Shown here piece after piece: positions 3,080-5,767 of a DNA stretch of 5,767 nucleotides (its first letter is position 1; the number at the start of each line of letters is the position of its first letter). The DNA is from CAIOZW01 sp049317725 (GTDB lineage: Bacteria; Acidobacteriota; Blastocatellia; RBC074). Location of the stretch: contig JBMOHS010000220.1 in the NCBI GenBank assembly GCA_049317725.1, forward strand, positions 1 to 5,767, given 5' to 3'. The translations under genes were made by a program, and so were the position numbers. The notes beneath the pieces are model-generated. The model was given only the letters and a program-made list of their open reading frames with translations. It was not told where the DNA came from and did no database searches.

Positions 3080-5767
3080 ATGTTCGACTTTCCATTGGAC
3101 GTGCGGTTGCGGGAGGGGGCGATCTTGCGGATGCGGCCCATCGAATTGGGCGATCGGGAGGCCCTGCTCGCGCTCTTCCATCGTTGTTCCGCCGAGACGA
3201 AGCGGTTCCGCTTCTTGCGCATGGTGACCTCCCTGCCGGACACGATCCTCGATAAGCTCGTCACGGTCGATGGGCGGCGTCACGTCGCCCTGGTCGTCGT
3301 CCAAGGCGAGGGCGACGCCTCCCAGATCGTCGCCGTGGGGCGCTACCATGCCCGCAGCGAGTCCTCCGACGTTGCGGAGGTCTCCTTCCTCGTCGAAGAC
3401 GCGATGCAGCGCAAGGGGATCGGGACGGTGCTGCTCGACACGCTCGCCGAGATGGCGCGCGAGAATGGCCTGACGCGCTTCAGTGCCGATGTTCTCGCCG
3501 ACAACCGGACCATGCTCTCCGTCTTCCGCAAGGCCGGCTATGCCATCACCTCGGGGATCAGTTACGGCATCACCCACCTCGAATTTCCCATTTTGCGGTC
3601 GGAGGTCGCGGAGTCACGGCGCGAGGCCCAGGAGGCCCAGGCCGAGCGCGCCTCCCTTCAGGCGGTCTTCGCCCCCCAATCGATCGCCGTGGTCGGGGCG
3701 AGCCGGAACCCCGCCTCGGTCGGTGGCTCGCTCTTCCGCAACCTGTTGCGCTGGGGATCGTGCGGTACCGTCTATCCGGTCCACCCACACGCCCGGTCGA
3801 TTGCTGGCGTCCGCGCCTATCCCTCGATCGAGGCTCTCCCCGAAACGCCTGAGCTCGTCTTCATCGTCATTCCGGTTGAGCAAGTCCTGACCGTTGCCCG
3901 CCAGTGCGGTGCCAAGGGGGTGAGGGCCCTCTGCGTCATCACCGCCGGATTTGCCGAGGTCGGATCGGCGGGAGAGGCACTCGAGCAGGAGCTGCTCGCC
4001 GTTTGCCGGGCCTCGGGGATGCGACTGGTCGGTCCCAACTGCATGGGGCTGGTCAACACGGCACCAGAGGCCCGCCTGCTCGGCACCTTCGCCCACGTCG
4101 ATCCACCGGCTGGGAATGTGGCGATGAGCTCCCAGTCAGGTGCCCTGGGCCTCGCATTGATGGAGCAGGCGGGCCGCCTCGGCCTTGGCCTCTCCTCCTT
4201 CATCAGCATCGGGAACCGGGCCGACGTTTCGAGCAACGACCTGCTGCTCTACTGGGAGTTCGACGAGGCGACCGATGTCATCCTCCTCTACATGGAGAGC
4301 TTCGGGAATCCGCGCCGCTTTGCCCGGACGGCGCGTCTCGTCTCCCGCGCCAAGCCGATCGTCGCCGTCAAATCGGGGCGCAGCTCGGTCGGGGCCGAGG
4401 CCGCCTCTTCCCACACCGCTTCCCTCGCCGGCTCTGACCAGGCGGCGGACGCGCTCTTCGAGCAGACCGGCATCATTCGGGTCGATACCCTCGACGACTT
4501 CTTCTCCGTGGCCCGCCTGTTGGCGACCCAGCCAATTCCGGAAGGCAACCGCATCGCGGTGCTGACCAATGGCGGGGGACCCGGCATCATCGCCGTCGAT
4601 GCCGCGGTCGCGGCTGGCTTGGAAGTGCCCGCCCTGAGTGAGGAGACCCAGGCGAAACTGCGCGCCGTCCTGCCGCCCCACGCCTCTGTCCGCAACCCGG
4701 TCGACACCATCGCCGGCGCCGGTCCGCAGACCTACCGCGACTGTCTCGAGATCCTCTGCGATGATCCCGCGCTCGATGCCCTGGTGGTGATCTTCATTCC
4801 GCCACTCGCCACCCCGACGCAGGAGGTCGCGGCGGTCCTTGCCGACGTCCTTGCCCAACGCCCCGCGATGCGCAAGACCGTCGTCGCCGTCTTCTTCGAC
4901 CCGGCGACCTCGCTCGTCTCGCTCCCACTGACGACGAAAGAAGCGGATGGCGGAGAGAACCTTGCTCTTCCGCGGGCCGTTCCTGTCTTCAACTTTCCCG
5001 AAGCGGCAGTTGCGGCCCTTGGGCGTGCCGCACGCTACGGCACTTGGCGCTCCCGACCGCTCGGCAATCAGATCCACTTTCCCGTCGATCAGGAGGCGGT
5101 GCAACGGATCGTCGCCGCCCATCCAGAGGGTGGATGGCTCTCCCAGCCAGACGTCGCCTCCCTGCTGGCGGCGGTGGGAATTGAGATTACCCGACCCGAG
5201 CTGGTCTCTTCCGCCGAGGAGGCGGCACGGGTCGCCGCACAGATCGCCGCCCGTGATCGAGAGAAGGGGGGCAGCGGAGAGCTCGCTCTCAAGGTGGCCG
5301 ATCCGCCTGTCCTTCATAAAGCCGATGTCGGTGGGGTCCTCCTCGACATTCCCGCCGAAGAGATGGCCGTGGCCTATCAGAAACTGGCCGAACAGGTCGG
5401 CCGCCACGGCATCGATCTGCGGGCAGCCAGTCTGATGCCGATGGCCCGCCCCGGTGTCGAGGTCTTGGCTGGTGTGACGCTCGATCCCGTCTTTGGTCCG
5501 CTGGTCGCGTTTGGAACCGGCGGGTATTTTGTCGAGCTGATTCGGGATGTCGCTTTTCGGGTCCTGCCGCTGACCGATCGGGATGTTTCCGAGATGATCG
5601 CGGCGACCCGCGCCGCCCAGCTTCTGCAGGGATACCGCGGCTCCCCTCCCGCCGACACGGAGGCGGTCGAACGGCTGCTTCTCCAGCTCGGCTCCCTCGC
5701 CGAGTCCGTTCCCGCCATCGCCGAGATCGATCTCAACCCGGTGATCGTCCACCCCCGCGGTCAGGGC
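3080..5767 (+). CDS. GNAT acetyltransferase fused to NDP-forming acyl-CoA synthetase-like module (Pat-type protein lysine acetyltransferase), 3' end cut off
   Basis: The frame is open for 896 codons to the right edge. Residues 1-170 are a GNAT domain with the probable catalytic Glu100 (AEVSFLV) and acetyl-CoA loop Q110-R-K-G-I-G115. A charged helical linker (171-195) follows. A Rossmann CoA-binding domain begins SIAVVGAS (201-208). The succinyl-CoA-ligase-like domain has GNVAMSSQSGALG (345-357), SSHTASLAG with His445, TNGGGPG (496-502) and NPVD (539-542). An ATP-grasp domain from about 680 has Lys738, LHKADVGGV (745-753), FGTGGYFVEL (811-820) and EIDLNP (882-887). The last motif normally lies close to the C-terminus, so few residues are missing. 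Family knowledge: Pat/PatZ proteins acetylate and inactivate acyl-CoA synthetases such as acetyl-CoA synthetase, the large domain sensing ligands. GNAT-first order resembles the Streptomyces lividans PatA arrangement rather than enterobacterial Pat (GNAT last). Because His445 is kept, real acyl-CoA synthetase activity (acyl-CoA + ADP + Pi to acid + ATP) is an alternative or additional function. It probably shares a transcript with the upstream DCC gene. Confidence 0.92.
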   Translation, partial: MFDFPLDVRLREGAILRMRPIELGDREALLALFHRCSAETKRFRFLRMVTSLPDTILDKLVTVDGRRHVALVVVQGEGDASQIVAVGRYHARSESSDVAEVSFLVEDAMQRKGIGTVLLDTLAEMARENGLTRFSADVLADNRTMLSVFRKAGYAITSGISYGITHLEFPILRSEVAESRREAQEAQAERASLQAVFAPQSIAVVGASRNPASVGGSLFRNLLRWGSCGTVYPVHPHARSIAGVRAYPSIEALPETPELVFIVIPVEQVLTVARQCGAKGVRALCVITAGFAEVGSAGEALEQELLAVCRASGMRLVGPNCMGLVNTAPEARLLGTFAHVDPPAGNVAMSSQSGALGLALMEQAGRLGLGLSSFISIGNRADVSSNDLLLYWEFDEATDVILLYMESFGNPRRFARTARLVSRAKPIVAVKSGRSSVGAEAASSHTASLAGSDQAADALFEQTGIIRVDTLDDFFSVARLLATQPIPEGNRIAVLTNGGGPGIIAVDAAVAAGLEVPALSEETQAKLRAVLPPHASVRNPVDTIAGAGPQTYRDCLEILCDDPALDALVVIFIPPLATPTQEVAAVLADVLAQRPAMRKTVVAVFFDPATSLVSLPLTTKEADGGENLALPRAVPVFNFPEAAVAALGRAARYGTWRSRPLGNQIHFPVDQEAVQRIVAAHPEGGWLSQPDVASLLAAVGIEITRPELVSSAEEAARVAAQIAARDREKGGSGELALKVADPPVLHKADVGGVLLDIPAEEMAVAYQKLAEQVGRHGIDLRAASLMPMARPGVEVLAGVTLDPVFGPLVAFGTGGYFVELIRDVAFRVLPLTDRDVSEMIAATRAAQLLQGYRGSPPADTEAVERLLLQLGSLAESVPAIAEIDLNPVIVHPRGQG

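Noticed and set aside
2354..3577. A 407-codon minus-strand open frame crossing the divergent region and two genes
   Set aside because: It is antisense to the DCC and GNAT coding regions and runs through the promoter region. No motif or plausible ribosome binding site supports it.
4136..5752. A 538-codon minus-strand open frame
   Set aside because: It is antisense to the synthetase half of the acetyltransferase fusion, which carries clear conserved motifs. The product is an Arg/Gly/Asp-rich shadow with no family features.

Overview
The window is a GC-rich (roughly 60-65% by eye) bacterial chromosome segment with compact genes and clear Shine-Dalgarno sites. Gene content and composition would fit a Chloroflexota/Thermomicrobia-like or actinobacterial genome. 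This is inference only: no rRNA, tRNA or marker gene is present to fix the lineage. I see no mobile element, CRISPR array or RNA gene.

There are four genes in two divergent groups. On the minus strand, reading right to left, a 680-residue group II PLP-dependent decarboxylase (289-2331) resembles bacterial tyrosine decarboxylase throughout. It is followed 109 bases later by the start of a secreted or membrane-anchored protein (1-179). That protein has a signal peptide and a Pro/Thr-rich tail, and it runs off the left edge. It is too short for a simple ORF search but is well supported by reading frame, signal peptide and repeat periodicity.

Between the two gene groups lies a 214-base divergent control region (2332-2545). 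It holds a good minus-strand promoter candidate (consensus TTGACA, 17-base spacer, extended -10), three inverted repeats, and an 11-base direct repeat whose second copy covers the ribosome binding site and start of the next gene.

On the plus strand, a small DCC-family (DUF393) thiol-disulfide oxidoreductase-like protein (2546-3028) is followed after 51 bases by a long gene (3080 to beyond 5767). The long gene encodes an N-terminal GNAT acetyltransferase fused to a complete NDP-forming acyl-CoA synthetase-like module: CoA-binding, succinyl-CoA-ligase-like and ATP-grasp domains. This is the reversed ('GNAT-first') layout of bacterial Pat-type protein lysine acetyltransferases. The window appears to clip only the last few residues.

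The most notable point is that this fusion keeps the phospho-histidine motif and the ATP-grasp metal-binding motif of active acyl-CoA synthetases. The two plus-strand genes probably form an operon. A functional link to the decarboxylase is possible through shared divergent control, but nothing in the sequence shows it. I do not see a clearly new multi-gene system here.
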